Positions 18,854 through 32,620 of a stretch of 64,000 bases of DNA are shown here, in pieces. The stretch comes from Actinomadura rubteroloni (GTDB lineage: Bacteria; Actinomycetota; Actinomycetes; Streptosporangiales; Streptosporangiaceae). The stretch spans positions 1,364,001 through 1,428,000 of the forward strand of contig NZ_MTBP01000002.1 in the NCBI RefSeq assembly GCF_002911665.1, written 5' to 3'. The notes below the pieces were generated by a model. The model searched no databases. It was not told where the DNA came from and was given only the letters and a program-made list of their open reading frames with translations. The translations under genes were made by a program, and so were the position numbers. Numbering within the stretch: the stretch's first letter is position 1; the number at the start of each line of letters is the position of its first letter.

Positions 18854-18882
18854 CGTCCAACCGCTCCGGCGGAGCGTTTGGA
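18854..18882. promoter_or_regulatory. StrR/Bbr-type box GTCCAA-N17-TTGGAC, nested in a long hairpin
   Basis: GTCCAA (18854-18859) and TTGGAC (18877-18882) are 17 bp apart, matching the GTCCAR-N17-TTGGAC operator reported for StrR-like activators of glycopeptide clusters. It lies 103 bp upstream of the lipoprotein-ABC operon. The same bases form an 18-bp, nearly perfect stem (GGCCGTCCAACCGCTCCG and its complement, one mismatch) just after the dpgD stop, so it may also terminate the dpg operon. Confidence 0.7.
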
Positions 18883-18896
18883 CGGCCCGGGAACCG

Positions 18897-21098
<2,202 letters not shown>

Positions 21099-21102
<4 letters not shown>

Positions 21103-21146
21103 TGTGCCTCCCGCGAGCCTGTGGCGTGTGGTGCGGGGGCGGTCAT
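21099..21146 (-). CDS. 15-residue ORF following dpgB
   Basis: The ATG (21146-21144) overlaps the dpgB stop as ATGA. The 15-residue product MTAPAPHATGSREAQ ends in almost the same residues as the next small ORF (GSREAQ versus GSRETQ). The cause is a 27-bp direct repeat, 21100-21126 and 20984-21010, differing at only a few positions. This looks like a footprint of a 116-bp duplication or insertion between dpgB and dpgC that kept stop-start coupling. Confidence 0.35.
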
Positions 21147-21805
21147 GGTGTCCCCTGTCCGGTGGCGCGGCGCAGGGCCCGCTCGCATGCGGCCAGGTGC
21201 TGGCCGAGTGCGTCGTCGAAGCTCATGGACGCGGCGTCGGCGAGCAGGCGGCGGCGGATCGCCAGTTCCGTCCCGGACAGGCCGGACGCGGCGGACGCCA
21301 GCGCCGCGACCGCCTCGACGGCGTCCTCGGCGATCTCGTCCAGCAGGCCGAGCGCGCGGGCGTCGGCCGTCTCGACCGGCACGCCGAGCAGCGCCGCGCG
21401 GCGGACGGCCCCGAAATCGCGGCGGGCCAGCCGGAACAGGGTCATGCCGGGCCAGGTCGCGTCGCCGTCCACCGGGACGAGCAGCCGGGTGCCCGGCGCG
21501 GCCACCCGGAAGTCGGCGGTGAGCAGGGCGTCCAGCGCGACCCCGCCGACGTCGCCGCGCGCGACCGCGACGATCGGGGCGGGCAGCCGCTCCAGCCGCC
21601 GCAGCGCCCGCTCCCACTTGCTGACCTGCGCGACGCCGAGCCCGGCGACGCGGTCGGGGCCGGGCGCGCCGGACACGTGGACGATCACGACGCCCGTGCC
21701 GGCCGCGTCCTCGACCCGGTCGCAGAGCGCGCCGACCTCCTTGACGGGCGCGGCGGCCAGGGGCGCGGCGCCGTCCACCTCGATGACGAACTCGTCGGCG
21801 CTCAC
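21143..21805 (-). CDS. dpgB: Enoyl-CoA hydratase-like partner of DpgA
   Basis: The 220-residue crotonase-fold protein lacks a strong catalytic signature (VAVARGDVGGVALDALLTADFRVAAPGTRL), as expected of DpgB, which stimulates the type III synthase DpgA and helps dehydrate its product. GTG at 21805 overlaps the dpgA stop (GTGA at 21802-21805). Identification rests on position in the operon and on the degenerate crotonase pattern. Confidence 0.88.
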   Translation of the reverse strand: MSADEFVIEVDGAAPLAAAPVKEVGALCDRVEDAAGTGVVIVHVSGAPGPDRVAGLGVAQVSKWERALRRLERLPAPIVAVARGDVGGVALDALLTADFRVAAPGTRLLVPVDGDATWPGMTLFRLARRDFGAVRRAALLGVPVETADARALGLLDEIAEDAVEAVAALASAASGLSGTELAIRRRLLADAASMSFDDALGQHLAACERALRRATGQGTP

Positions 21806-22983
21806 CACTGGACCAGCGCCGTCTCGATCGTGGAACCGGGACCCATCGTCATCAGCACTCCGTACTCGCCCGGCGCGGTCACGCCCTCGCGGAGCAGTCG
21901 TTCGTAGGAGAAGAGGAAGGAGCCGCTCGACACGTTGCCGTGGTCGCGCAGGACGCCCGTCGTGTGCCGGACGTCGTGCCGGCTGAGCCCGAGGTTCACC
22001 ACCACCGCGTCGATGACCTTCTTGCCGCCGGAGTGGACGAGCCAGTGCCGGACGTCGCTGCGCCGCAGGCCCGTCCCGGCGAGCAGCCGGTCGACGACCA
22101 GTTCGGCGTGCGCGCCGACGACGTAGGGGATGTGGGGGTCGAGGTAGAAGCTGAAGCGGCCCTGGTCGCGGTCCCAGTCGTAGCGCATCGCGTCGATGGC
22201 GTCCGGGATGAGGCAGCTCGCGAACTTCAGGACGCGCGGGCCCTCGGGGCCGCCGGTCTCGCCGGGGGCCGGGGCGCGGACGGCGAGCGCGGCGGCGCCG
22301 TCGCCGAACAGGCTGTTCACGACGGCGGTGCGCATCGTGCCGTCCATCGCGTACGCGGCCGAGCACGCCTCGGCGCAGACCACGACGGCCAGTTCGCCCG
22401 GGTGCGCGGCGGACCAGCCCGCGACGACGTTCAGCGCGTTCAGCCCGGCGTTGCAGCCCATCCCGACGATGTCGGAGCGGCTGGTGTGCCGGTCGAGGCC
22501 GAACTCGCGGATGATCAGCGCGGAGAGGCCGGGGGTGAGGAAGCCGGTGGAGGTGACGCAGCACAGGTGGCGGACGTCCGACAGGTCCGCGCCGATGCTC
22601 TTGAGGCAGTCGACCAGCGCGGCGCCGCCCATCTCGACGGCCATCGCCTTGTGCTTGTCGAGCAGGTCGCCCTGCGGCTCGGACGCGCGGACGCCGTCGG
22701 GACCGGGCGCGGGCAGCGCGAGGTTGCGGCGCTCGATCGCGCTGTTGAGGAACACCGACCGGACCTTCGGGTCGGTGATGTCGAAGGCGTCGAGCACCTC
22801 GCGCTGCGTGAACGACGTGGCGGACGCGGCCGTCGCGACGCCGAGCAGGCGCGGCGCCGGGGCGGGCTGGGGGATACCCGGCACGGGCAGGACGCCCGGG
22901 GCGAGAAGATCGGCGGTCAGCGGTTCCGCGGATAAGACGCGGTCGGCGACGGCTTCGATTTCGACGGTCATCGGAACGTCCAT
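21802..22983 (-). CDS. dpgA: Type III polyketide synthase making 3,5-dihydroxyphenylacetyl-CoA
   Basis: DpgA condenses four malonyl-CoA units. The chalcone-synthase fold shows the active-site Cys in VGMGCNAGLNALNVV (about residue 177), the His in HWLVHSGGKKVIDAV and the Asn in LRDHGNVSSG. It heads the dpgABCD operon for 3,5-dihydroxyphenylglycine, a residue of vancomycin-type peptides and of feglymycin. Codon 17 (22933-22935) is TTA. Start uncertain between GTG 22989, ATG 22983 and ATG 22971. It is divergent from a cold-shock gene. Confidence 0.95.
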   Translation of the reverse strand: MDVPMTVEIEAVADRVLSAEPLTADLLAPGVLPVPGIPQPAPAPRLLGVATAASATSFTQREVLDAFDITDPKVRSVFLNSAIERRNLALPAPGPDGVRASEPQGDLLDKHKAMAVEMGGAALVDCLKSIGADLSDVRHLCCVTSTGFLTPGLSALIIREFGLDRHTSRSDIVGMGCNAGLNALNVVAGWSAAHPGELAVVVCAEACSAAYAMDGTMRTAVVNSLFGDGAAALAVRAPAPGETGGPEGPRVLKFASCLIPDAIDAMRYDWDRDQGRFSFYLDPHIPYVVGAHAELVVDRLLAGTGLRRSDVRHWLVHSGGKKVIDAVVVNLGLSRHDVRHTTGVLRDHGNVSSGSFLFSYERLLREGVTAPGEYGVLMTMGPGSTIETALVQW

Positions 22984-23337
22984 CCCCACATTCTCGGCTT
23001 GCTGCGCAACCGCTGCGCCCTGCTGCTCCTGGACAACACGCTCACCCTTTCCGGGAAAGGTCGGGAACTGCTCGTAATTGGAACGCCGTCATCATGCGCG
23101 ACGCCGCGCCGGACGGGCCAGCGTCCAGTGGCGGCGACCGGCCCCGGCCTCGGACGGCGTGCCGAACCCGCTGGTCGCGCCGGGGCGCCACAACCGGCCA
23201 CACGCCGCGGCACGTCGCCGGGAATCGACCGTTCCACGGGGTGCCCGGTGCTAGAGTGACGGCGATTCGGCCCGGAAACGACCAGGCGGCGAGAACGCGA
23301 TGCCGACCCGTTCCGGGCGCACACTGCGTTGATGTGG

Positions 23338-23787
23338 ATGGTTCCTGTGGTGCTGTCGGGAAGAGTTCTGCGTTTTGACGAGGTCCGCGGTTACGGGTTC
23401 ATCGCGCCCGACGAGGGCGGTCCGGACGTCTTCGTCCACGCCAACGAACTCGCCGACGACGACAAGTCGGGGCTGATGCCCGGCACGATCGTCGAGTTCG
23501 AGGTCATGGAGGGCGAGCGGGGGCCGAAGGCGTTCGCGGTGCGCGTGGTCGGGCCGCCGCCCGGCCGCCGTGAGGCGTTCTCCGAGGTCACGGCCCGCGC
23601 GGCGGGCCCGGTGGGCGGGCCGAACGGCGACGACGTGCTGTGCGACGTCCTCGCGCCGTCGGAGTTCCGCGAGGAGGTCACCGAACTGTTCCTGCGCGGC
23701 GTCCCCGATCTCACCGGGGCGCAGATCGTGCGGCTGCGCGACACGCTGCTGCCGCTCGCGCAGAAGCACGGCTGGGTGGACGAATGA
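23338..23787 (+). CDS. Cold-shock-domain protein with C-terminal extension
   Basis: The about 149-residue protein starts with a CspA-like OB fold (GRVLRFDEVRGYGFIAPDEGG-DVFVHANEL, about residues 6-70). An unfamiliar acidic C-terminal segment of about 75 residues follows (DVLAPSEFREEVTELFLRGVPDLTGAQIVRLRDTLLPLAQKHGWVDE). Similar long cold-shock proteins occur in actinomycetes. It likely binds RNA or single-stranded DNA. Start uncertain among ATG 23332, ATG 23338 and GTG 23347/23350. It interrupts the dpg/hpg block on the opposite strand. Confidence 0.75.
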   Translation: MVPVVLSGRVLRFDEVRGYGFIAPDEGGPDVFVHANELADDDKSGLMPGTIVEFEVMEGERGPKAFAVRVVGPPPGRREAFSEVTARAAGPVGGPNGDDVLCDVLAPSEFREEVTELFLRGVPDLTGAQIVRLRDTLLPLAQKHGWVDE

Positions 23788-23807
23788 CCACCTGCTGACC
23801 ACCCAAG

Positions 23808-25124
23808 TCAGCGGGCGCTCTCTGCCTCCAGGAACCGGGCGAGCCGCGCGGTGCCCTCGGCGATCTCCGCCTCGCTCAGGTAGCTGGTGGACAGCCGGAG
23901 CTGGTCGTGGCCGCCGCCCTCGGGGTGGAAGTAGGACATCGGCGTCCAGATCACGCCGAACTCACGGGCCGAGCGGGTGAGCGCGGCCTCATCCGCGCGG
24001 AACGGCACGCTCATCGCCAGGAAGAACCCGCCCTCGGGCCGGTTCCACGCGACGCCGAGCGCGGCGCGGCGCGCGGCGGGCAGGTTGCGGTCGAGGTGGT
24101 CCAGGACGGTCCGCATCGCGTCGCCGTAGTAGGCGGCGGGGCCGGCGTTCAGCTCGGAGATCTTGCCGCCCGCCGCGAGCAGCGCGCCCGCGACGGCCGC
24201 CTGGCTGAGCGACGACGTGTTCACCGTGACCATGCTCTTGATCTTGGCGAGTTCGTCGGCGAGCAGGACGGTGCCGCCCGTCCCGTCCGCGACGCGCTGG
24301 TCGGCGACCACATAGCCGACGCGGGCACCCGGGAAGACGGTCTTGGAGAACGACCCGAGCTGCACGACCGTGCGGTTCCGGTCGAGCGACTTCAGCGACG
24401 GCAGCCGCTCGCCGGGGCTGACCATCCGGTACGGGCTGTCCTCCAGGATCAGCACGCCGTGCCGATGCGCGATGTCGAGCAGCGCCTCGCGGGCCCCGCG
24501 GGCGACCGTGTTCCCCGACGGGTTGGAGTGGTCCGGGACGACGTAGAACGCGCGCGGCCGACGACCCCGCGCCTTCTCGGCGACGATCGCGGCCTCCACG
24601 TCGGCGGCGTGCAGGCCGTCCGCGCGCTCGGGCACCGCCGTGATCGGGATGTCGAGGATGTGCGCCGCGCCGGTGATGCCGACGTAGCAGGGGCTCGCGG
24701 TGAGCAGCACGTCGTCCGGGCCGGCCGTCAGGGCGCGCAGCGCCAGCAGCATCCCCTCCTGCGCGCCGACCGTCACCACGATCGACGCGGGATCCACGTC
24801 GACGCCCTCGTCCACCCGCAGCGAATCGGCGATCAGCTCGCGGATCTGCCCGGCGGTCGGGCCGTACTGGTAGATCGCGGTGCGGACCTGCTGCGGCGTG
24901 CGGCCCTGCTCCTCCAGGTGGGCGAGGAAGCGGCGCAGGTGGGCGATGACGTCCTCGGTGTCGAAGAACCCGTCGTAGGGACGGCCCGGCGCGAACGACA
25001 CCGCGTCCGGGTAGCGCATCGTGATCTCGTTGAGGAAGTTCATCGTGTCGAGCACGGGCGCGGAGAGGCTGGCGTGCAGCTCGTCGCGGCGCAGGTCGGC
25101 GCCGTCCGCAGGTGTGCGGTCCAC
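23808..25124 (-). CDS. hpgT: 4-hydroxyphenylglycine/dihydroxyphenylglycine aminotransferase
   Basis: This 438-residue class I/II PLP aminotransferase has the Schiff-base Lys in LGSFSKTVFPGARVGYV, the substrate/PLP-binding PDHSNPSGNTV and a C-terminal Arg in DQLRLSTSYLSEAEI. HpgT/Pgat uses L-tyrosine as amino donor to convert 4-hydroxyphenylglyoxylate and 3,5-dihydroxyphenylglyoxylate to Hpg and Dpg, regenerating 4-hydroxyphenylpyruvate. The function is inferred from the surrounding hmaS, hmo and dpg genes. GTG at 25124 follows a GGGGGG ribosome site. Confidence 0.88.
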   Translation of the reverse strand: MDRTPADGADLRRDELHASLSAPVLDTMNFLNEITMRYPDAVSFAPGRPYDGFFDTEDVIAHLRRFLAHLEEQGRTPQQVRTAIYQYGPTAGQIRELIADSLRVDEGVDVDPASIVVTVGAQEGMLLALRALTAGPDDVLLTASPCYVGITGAAHILDIPITAVPERADGLHAADVEAAIVAEKARGRRPRAFYVVPDHSNPSGNTVARGAREALLDIAHRHGVLILEDSPYRMVSPGERLPSLKSLDRNRTVVQLGSFSKTVFPGARVGYVVADQRVADGTGGTVLLADELAKIKSMVTVNTSSLSQAAVAGALLAAGGKISELNAGPAAYYGDAMRTVLDHLDRNLPAARRAALGVAWNRPEGGFFLAMSVPFRADEAALTRSAREFGVIWTPMSYFHPEGGGHDQLRLSTSYLSEAEIAEGTARLARFLEAESAR

Positions 25125-25252
25125 GGGAACCCCCCAGGTGATCGTGGGCTGTCGTCGCGGCCCAGAATCACACGCGCCCGCCCGGCGGACAACGCTGTCC
25201 GCTGGACGGTGTTCGCCCCGACCGACCCCGACCGACCTCCCGGGCCACCGCC

Positions 25253-27958
25253 TCAGGTGACGCGTTCGCGCGGGGGCGGCGGCTCGGTGAAGACCGACGC
25301 CAGGTCGGGACGGCCGCGGACCTTCAGCTTGCGGTAGATCTTCGTCAGGTGCTGCTCGACCGTGCTGACCGTGATGTAGAGCTTCGCGGCGATCTGCCGG
25401 TTGGTCCAGCCGTCCGCCGCGAGCGCGGCGACGCGCTGCTCGGCGGCCGTCAGCTCCGCCTCGGGGCCGTCCGGGCCGGACGGTTCGTCCGGCAGCTCCG
25501 GCGCCCACAGCGGCCCCATCCGCGCGCGGCCGTGCTCGTCCAGCGCCGACCGCGCGGTGCGCAGGTCGGCCTCGGCGCGGCCCAGCTCACGCCGGTCGCC
25601 GCTGGCGCGCAGCGCGTCCACCGCCTCCTCCAGCAGCGTGACGCGCTCCTTCAGCCCGCCCGTCGCGGCGAGCAGCCGCAGCGCCACCCCGCGCGGCCGG
25701 GACGGGACGCCGGACGACAGCGCGATCTGCTCCTCGGCGAGCACCCGCGCCTCCTCCGCCCGGCCGAGCGCGAGCAGCGCCTCGGCGGCGTCGTTGCGCC
25801 AGTCGATGAGGCCGGTCGCGTCCAGGCCCCAGTCCGTCAGCATGACCCCGCACGCCCGGAAGTTCTCCAGCGCGGCCTGCGGCCGTCCCATCATGAGCTG
25901 GTGGCGGCCGAACGCGGCCAGGTAGGGCAACGAGAACGGGGTGTCGAACATCGCCTCCGGCACCTGGAGGTTGAGGTAGGAGCCGACGGCGCCCGCGTCG
26001 CCGAGGTCGGTCGCCGCGCGGACGGCCACCGCGAGCGGCACCCCGATCACCACGCCCCACGCCGCCGGGGAGATCGCGGTCAGCGCGGCGCGGGCGTGCT
26101 CGGCGGCCTCGGCGGCGTCGCCGCGGCGCAGCGCCGCCGACGCGCGCAGCGTCGCGAACAGCGCGCGGCGCAGCGGGACCTTGCGGATCCACGGCTCGGC
26201 GAGCAGCCGGTCGGCCCACCAGACGGCCTCGTCCACCTGGTCGGTGTGGATCAGCGACATCAGCGCGACGAGCGTGAGCGCGAGCGGGCCGTCCGCGCGG
26301 GTGCTGCGCAGGATCTGCTCGGTCGCGCGGAACGTGCCGTCCTCGCCGTCGCGGCCGGTCATCTGGGAGAGGAAGGTCAGCGCGGCGGTCGGCCCGCCCC
26401 ACACCGTCGGGACGGCGGCGCCGTCGGGGGACGCGCCGTCGGGCAGCCCGGCGAGCCCGGGGAAGCAGAAGTGCAGCCACAGCCGGGTCAGCGACAGGTC
26501 GGACGAGATCGGCAGGCTCGGCGGGAGGCCGCGGTGGTCGTCCTCGCGGGACTCCACGATCCTCAGCAGGTCGCGCGCCTGGGGATAGTCGCCGCGCCAC
26601 AGCAGGTGGTTGACCGGGATCATCGCCTCGCGGCCGGTGAGCGTCCCGGCGCGGACGGCGTCGGCGAGGCCGGGCAGGTGCCGGGACGCCGTGGCCGGGT
26701 CGAGGTGCCAGGCGGCGTCGGCGAGCGCGGCGGTGATGCGGGACTGGAGGACGGGGTCGGCGCACAGCCCGGACGCGTGCCGCAGGTAGCCGACCGCCTC
26801 GGCCGCGTCGCCGAGCGCCAGCGCCTCCTGCGCCGCCTCGCGCAGGATCTCGATCTGCCACGGCGCGCCCACGTCGTCGGCGGCGACCAGGCGGCGCGCG
26901 ACACGGACCGCTCCCGCGCCGGTCTCGTGCAGCAGCCCGGCGGCGCGGCCGTGCATGGCGCGCAGGTCGTCCGGGGGGACGTCGCCGAGGACTGCCTGCC
27001 GCGCCTCCTCGTGCCGGAACCTCAGGTCGGCGAGCAGCCCGGCGGCGGTCAGGTCGGCCAGGCCGCGCCGGACGCTCGTGGCGTCCGCGCCGAGGTGGTC
27101 GGCGACCAGGCCCGGCACGACGGGGTCGCCGAGGACCGCGACGGCGCGCGCGACGGCCAGCGCGGACGGATCGGAGCGGTACAGGCAGCGCAGTACCGCG
27201 TTCCGGTACGACTCGCCGGGGACGAGCGCGCCGGGCGCGGACGCGGCCTGGTGGTCGTCCACGAGCGCCTGCGTGAGCAGCGGGTTCCCGCCGCCGGCCG
27301 CCGCGCACGCCGCCGCGACGCGCCGCGCCGTGTCCGGGCCGAGGCGCTGCTCGACGTGGGCGGCGACGCCGTCGTCGGCCAGCAGGCCGAGCCGGATGCG
27401 GTGGGCGTAGGGCAGGTTCAGCGTCTCGGCGTGCAGGGTGGCCAGGCGCCGTTCGTGCGAGGAGCACTCGTTGAACACGATCATGATCGCGGACGACTCG
27501 ATGCGCCGGGCGATGTAGCGCAGGCACTGCAGGGACGGCTCGTCGGCGAAGTGGACGTCGTCCACGCCGATGACGAGCGGACGGTCGTTCCAGCGTTCGG
27601 CGACGGCCGCGTGGACGCCCTGCAGCACGTCGATCGGCGTCTGCCGGCCGCTGAGGATCTCGCGGCCGAGGTCGCCGGAGCCGTCGGCCCGCGCCCGCGC
27701 GTCGCCGTCCCGTCCCCCGATGGTGTTGAGCAGGTGGTCGATGAGGCCGAAGGGATCCATCCGTTCGCTGCCCGACGCCGTCACCGCGAAGAAGCGCCCG
27801 CCCCGCCGGGCGACGCGGTCGGCGAAGGCGTGCAGGAGAGCGGTCTTCCCCGAGCCCGCCGGTCCCCCGGTGAGCACCACCGCTCCTCTGCCGCCGACGC
27901 ATCCGGTGTAGAGACGGTCGAGCAGGCGGAACTCGTCATCCCTTTCAATGAGCTTCAC
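25253..27958 (-). CDS. LAL-family (large ATP-binding LuxR) transcriptional activator
   Basis: The 901-residue protein has an N-terminal AAA ATPase with Walker A GGPAGSGKT (about 31-39) and Walker B-like PLVIGVDDVHFADEPSLQCL. A long helical/TPR-like centre follows. The C-terminal LuxR helix-turn-helix is at about 835-895 (ELTAAEQRVAALAADGWTNRQIAAKLYITVSTVEQHLTKIYRKLKV). Such proteins are pathway-specific activators in actinomycete clusters. The position between hpgT and the prephenate dehydrogenase suggests control of the Hpg/Dpg genes. GTG at 27958. Confidence 0.9.
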   Translation of the reverse strand: MKLIERDDEFRLLDRLYTGCVGGRGAVVLTGGPAGSGKTALLHAFADRVARRGGRFFAVTASGSERMDPFGLIDHLLNTIGGRDGDARARADGSGDLGREILSGRQTPIDVLQGVHAAVAERWNDRPLVIGVDDVHFADEPSLQCLRYIARRIESSAIMIVFNECSSHERRLATLHAETLNLPYAHRIRLGLLADDGVAAHVEQRLGPDTARRVAAACAAAGGGNPLLTQALVDDHQAASAPGALVPGESYRNAVLRCLYRSDPSALAVARAVAVLGDPVVPGLVADHLGADATSVRRGLADLTAAGLLADLRFRHEEARQAVLGDVPPDDLRAMHGRAAGLLHETGAGAVRVARRLVAADDVGAPWQIEILREAAQEALALGDAAEAVGYLRHASGLCADPVLQSRITAALADAAWHLDPATASRHLPGLADAVRAGTLTGREAMIPVNHLLWRGDYPQARDLLRIVESREDDHRGLPPSLPISSDLSLTRLWLHFCFPGLAGLPDGASPDGAAVPTVWGGPTAALTFLSQMTGRDGEDGTFRATEQILRSTRADGPLALTLVALMSLIHTDQVDEAVWWADRLLAEPWIRKVPLRRALFATLRASAALRRGDAAEAAEHARAALTAISPAAWGVVIGVPLAVAVRAATDLGDAGAVGSYLNLQVPEAMFDTPFSLPYLAAFGRHQLMMGRPQAALENFRACGVMLTDWGLDATGLIDWRNDAAEALLALGRAEEARVLAEEQIALSSGVPSRPRGVALRLLAATGGLKERVTLLEEAVDALRASGDRRELGRAEADLRTARSALDEHGRARMGPLWAPELPDEPSGPDGPEAELTAAEQRVAALAADGWTNRQIAAKLYITVSTVEQHLTKIYRKLKVRGRPDLASVFTEPPPPRERVT

Positions 27959-28599
27959 AAAGTTCCCCGTTGCTGGTCACTGCCCGCGGTGCCGCCGGGC
28001 GGAGGCCCGCTCACCGGCGCCGCGTCCTTCGTGATCGTTTGTGCGCGTGCCACCGGTGCACGGGGAGGTACGAAGGGAGCCGCTCTCCGTGACCGTTCCA
28101 TTACCAGAAGAGTCTTACACGCTGCAAGAACGGCCGCAATGACCGTTTCGCGATCAAGCGATGCCAACGCGTGGGGATCGTACGTTGACCTGCGCAGTCC
28201 GGCGGGGCCGTTCCTCTTCCGGTCACTATCCGCTTCACTTCGCGCGCGACGACGTGTGAGACGAACGACCGGACGAACTCGGACGAATTGCGCATTTTCG
28301 GAGCGAAAAGAGCCCCACATCGACGATGGGCGCACGTGACGATAGGGAGAAAACCACCTACGTGACCATTCGGTCACCGGTCAGCCGATCCTGGCGCCGA
28401 GGACACCGGTTCCTTCCGCGAGAGATCCACGTCCGTCATTCGCCGCACCGACACCGCCTCCCGGGACCTGGATCGACTTTACGATCATTTTGCCACCGAG
28501 TCGGAGTACCGCGCCAGGACGCCCCGCCGAGCCGACGTTCCCGATCCGTGATCTGACCGGCCGCCGCCGCCCGGCGGCCGCCTTCGCCCCGCGTTTCGC
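27959..28599. other. 641-bp intergenic region, no convincing gene
   Basis: The segment is clearly lower in GC than its surroundings and lies between the prephenate dehydrogenase stop and the LAL start. It probably holds the LAL promoter. A 140-codon leftward frame (27955-28377) overlaps the LAL start as GTGA, but its composition and lack of a ribosome site do not look coding. Confidence 0.4.
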
Positions 28600-29865
28600 C
28601 TACGGACGCACCGGATCGGGTGACCGGCGCGCGTCCGCGACGGCCTTTTTCGCGTGGATCGCCGGACTGGACGACGGCTCGGCCCGCGCGTCCCAGCCCC
28701 CTGCGCGCAGTCCCGCCGCCAACCCCGCCGCCGTGGGCGCGGGCACGGCGAACCGGACGTCCAGCACCGCGTCCGCGCCGGCGGCCGCCGCACCGGGGTC
28801 CCGGACGCGCTCCCCCGCCCCGGTACCAGCGCCGACGTCCGCGCCGACGTCACGCGGCGCGCGTCCGGAAAGGTCGGGGGCCGCCGTGACGGCGGCGTTG
28901 TCGGTGTTGCCGCCGAACGGCGCCGCCGCCGCGAGCAGGCGTGCCAGTTCGCCGGGACGGCCCGGGCAGCGCACCCGCACCGGGACCGTGTCGGCCGGGC
29001 CGTCCACGCGCGGCGCGGCCACCTCGCCGAGACCGGCCACGCCGCGTTCCAGCAGGTCGGTGAGGGTGGCGAGGCCGGCGGCCGCGGCCGGGCCGTCGGC
29101 GTCGCCGAGCGCGTCGAACGCCGCGACCAGCGCGGACACGTCGGCGTTCAGGGCGCGCAGCACGGCCGCGACGGCGGCGGCGTTCCCGCGCAGGATGTCG
29201 GCCCACAGCCGTGCGCTGCCGCCCGCGATGCGCGTCGTGTCGCGTAGGCCCTGCCCGGCGAGCAGCGGCGTCCCGGCCGGGCCGTCCAGCAGCCGCGCGG
29301 CCATCAGGCTCGCCGCCAGGTGCGGGACGTGCGAGGTCAGCGCCACCGTCTCGTCGTGCTCGCGCGCCGACAGCACCACCGGCGCGGCCCCGCACAGCGC
29401 GACGAGGTCCAGCGCGAGGTCGAACGCGTCCGGCGCGGTGCCGGCGTGCGGGACCAGCGCCCACGGACGGCCGTGGAACAGCTCCGCCGTGGCCGCGAGC
29501 GGCCCTGACCGCTCCCGGCCGCCGAGCGGATGCCCGCCGACGAACTGGGACGGATCGGGCGCCGTCGCGAGCACGGCGCACTCCGGCGCGGACTTCACGC
29601 TGGCCACGTCCGTGTACGCCCGCGCGAGGCCGCCCCCCTGCCGCTCGGCCAGGACCGCCGCGACCCGGCTCGGCGGGACGGCCAGCACCGCGAGGTCGAC
29701 CGGCCCGGGCGGGGGCTCGGCGCGGCCCGCGCCGAGCGCCGCCGCCGTCCGCGCGGCCACCGGATCGCGGTCGGACAGGTACACCGCGACACCCCGGCGC
29801 CGCGCCGCGAGCGCCACCGACGTGCCGATCAGGCCGGTGCCGACGACGCACATGCTGCGGATCAC
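28600..29865 (-). CDS. tyrA: Prephenate dehydrogenase
   Basis: The enzyme makes 4-hydroxyphenylpyruvate from prephenate with NAD(P)+, the feed for HmaS. N-terminal Rossmann motif GTGLIGTS (about 9-16), then GGHPLGGRERSGP and the catalytic-region SHVPHLAASLMAARLL are visible. The 421-residue length exceeds the usual about 300-370; the C-terminal third includes an ACT-like stretch (VRVRCPGRPGELARLLAAAAPFGGN) and an Ala/Gly-rich tail. Such a cluster-borne copy is standard in glycopeptide and ramoplanin loci. GTG 29865 or ATG 29853 could be the start. Confidence 0.88.
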   Translation of the reverse strand: MIRSMCVVGTGLIGTSVALAARRRGVAVYLSDRDPVAARTAAALGAGRAEPPPGPVDLAVLAVPPSRVAAVLAERQGGGLARAYTDVASVKSAPECAVLATAPDPSQFVGGHPLGGRERSGPLAATAELFHGRPWALVPHAGTAPDAFDLALDLVALCGAAPVVLSAREHDETVALTSHVPHLAASLMAARLLDGPAGTPLLAGQGLRDTTRIAGGSARLWADILRGNAAAVAAVLRALNADVSALVAAFDALGDADGPAAAAGLATLTDLLERGVAGLGEVAAPRVDGPADTVPVRVRCPGRPGELARLLAAAAPFGGNTDNAAVTAAPDLSGRAPRDVGADVGAGTGAGERVRDPGAAAAGADAVLDVRFAVPAPTAAGLAAGLRAGGWDARAEPSSSPAIHAKKAVADARRSPDPVRP

Positions 29866-30115
29866 GAGACATCACCCGTTCATGGGCCGCGGTGCGGCCG
29901 GAATACGGCGCGACCGGCGCCCGATTCGTGGTCGCGGCGGCCTCGGCCGCGAAACCATAAAGGCGCGGCCCAGCGTAGGCGGGACGCCCGCGCGACGGCC
30001 AGGCGCGCGACTCTGGACGGTTACCCCGCAATTGCGCACCGAAGGTGAACCGCATATGACCGACGCGGACAGGTAAACGGATCCGGGTGGCTGCGCGTCC
30101 ACCGTTCGTACGGAC

Positions 30116-30144
30116 TGGAGACGCCCACCGGCCCCCCGTAGGAT
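30116..30144 (+). promoter_or_regulatory. Candidate promoter of the tRNA gene
   Basis: TGGAGA (30116-30121) and TAGGAT (30139-30144) are spaced 17 bp apart and match 4 of 6 bases at each sigma-70-type hexamer. The tRNA 5' end lies 7 bp after the -10, so initiation would be at or near the mature end. This leaves little room for a 5' leader. Confidence 0.5.
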
Positions 30145-30151
30145 CGTCCCC

Positions 30152-32559
<2,408 letters not shown>

Positions 32560-32560
32560 G

Positions 32561-32598
32561 CGGATGCCCGGGGGGACGCACGTCCCCCCGGGCATCCG
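32561..32598. terminator. Perfect 18-bp hairpin after hmo
   Basis: CGGATGCCCGGGGGGACG (32561-32578) is followed by a 2-nt CA and its exact complement (32581-32598). It begins 1 bp after the hmo stop, with no T-run. It is a very stable terminator for the tRNA/hmaS/hmo transcript, and could also act on the convergent strR gene. Confidence 0.85.
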
Positions 32599-32620
32599 TG
32601 CCGGGCGACTTCGCGGGGCG

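Noticed and set aside
27955..28377. 140-codon frame overlapping the LAL start as GTGA
   Set aside because: No ribosome site, poor codon bias, lower GC than neighbours and no recognisable domain. It is more likely the LAL promoter region.
30095..30125. GTCCA...TGGAGAC near the tRNA promoter as a possible StrR box
   Set aside because: The half-sites are 14 bp apart and the right half is TGGAGAC rather than TTGGAC, so it does not fit the operator.
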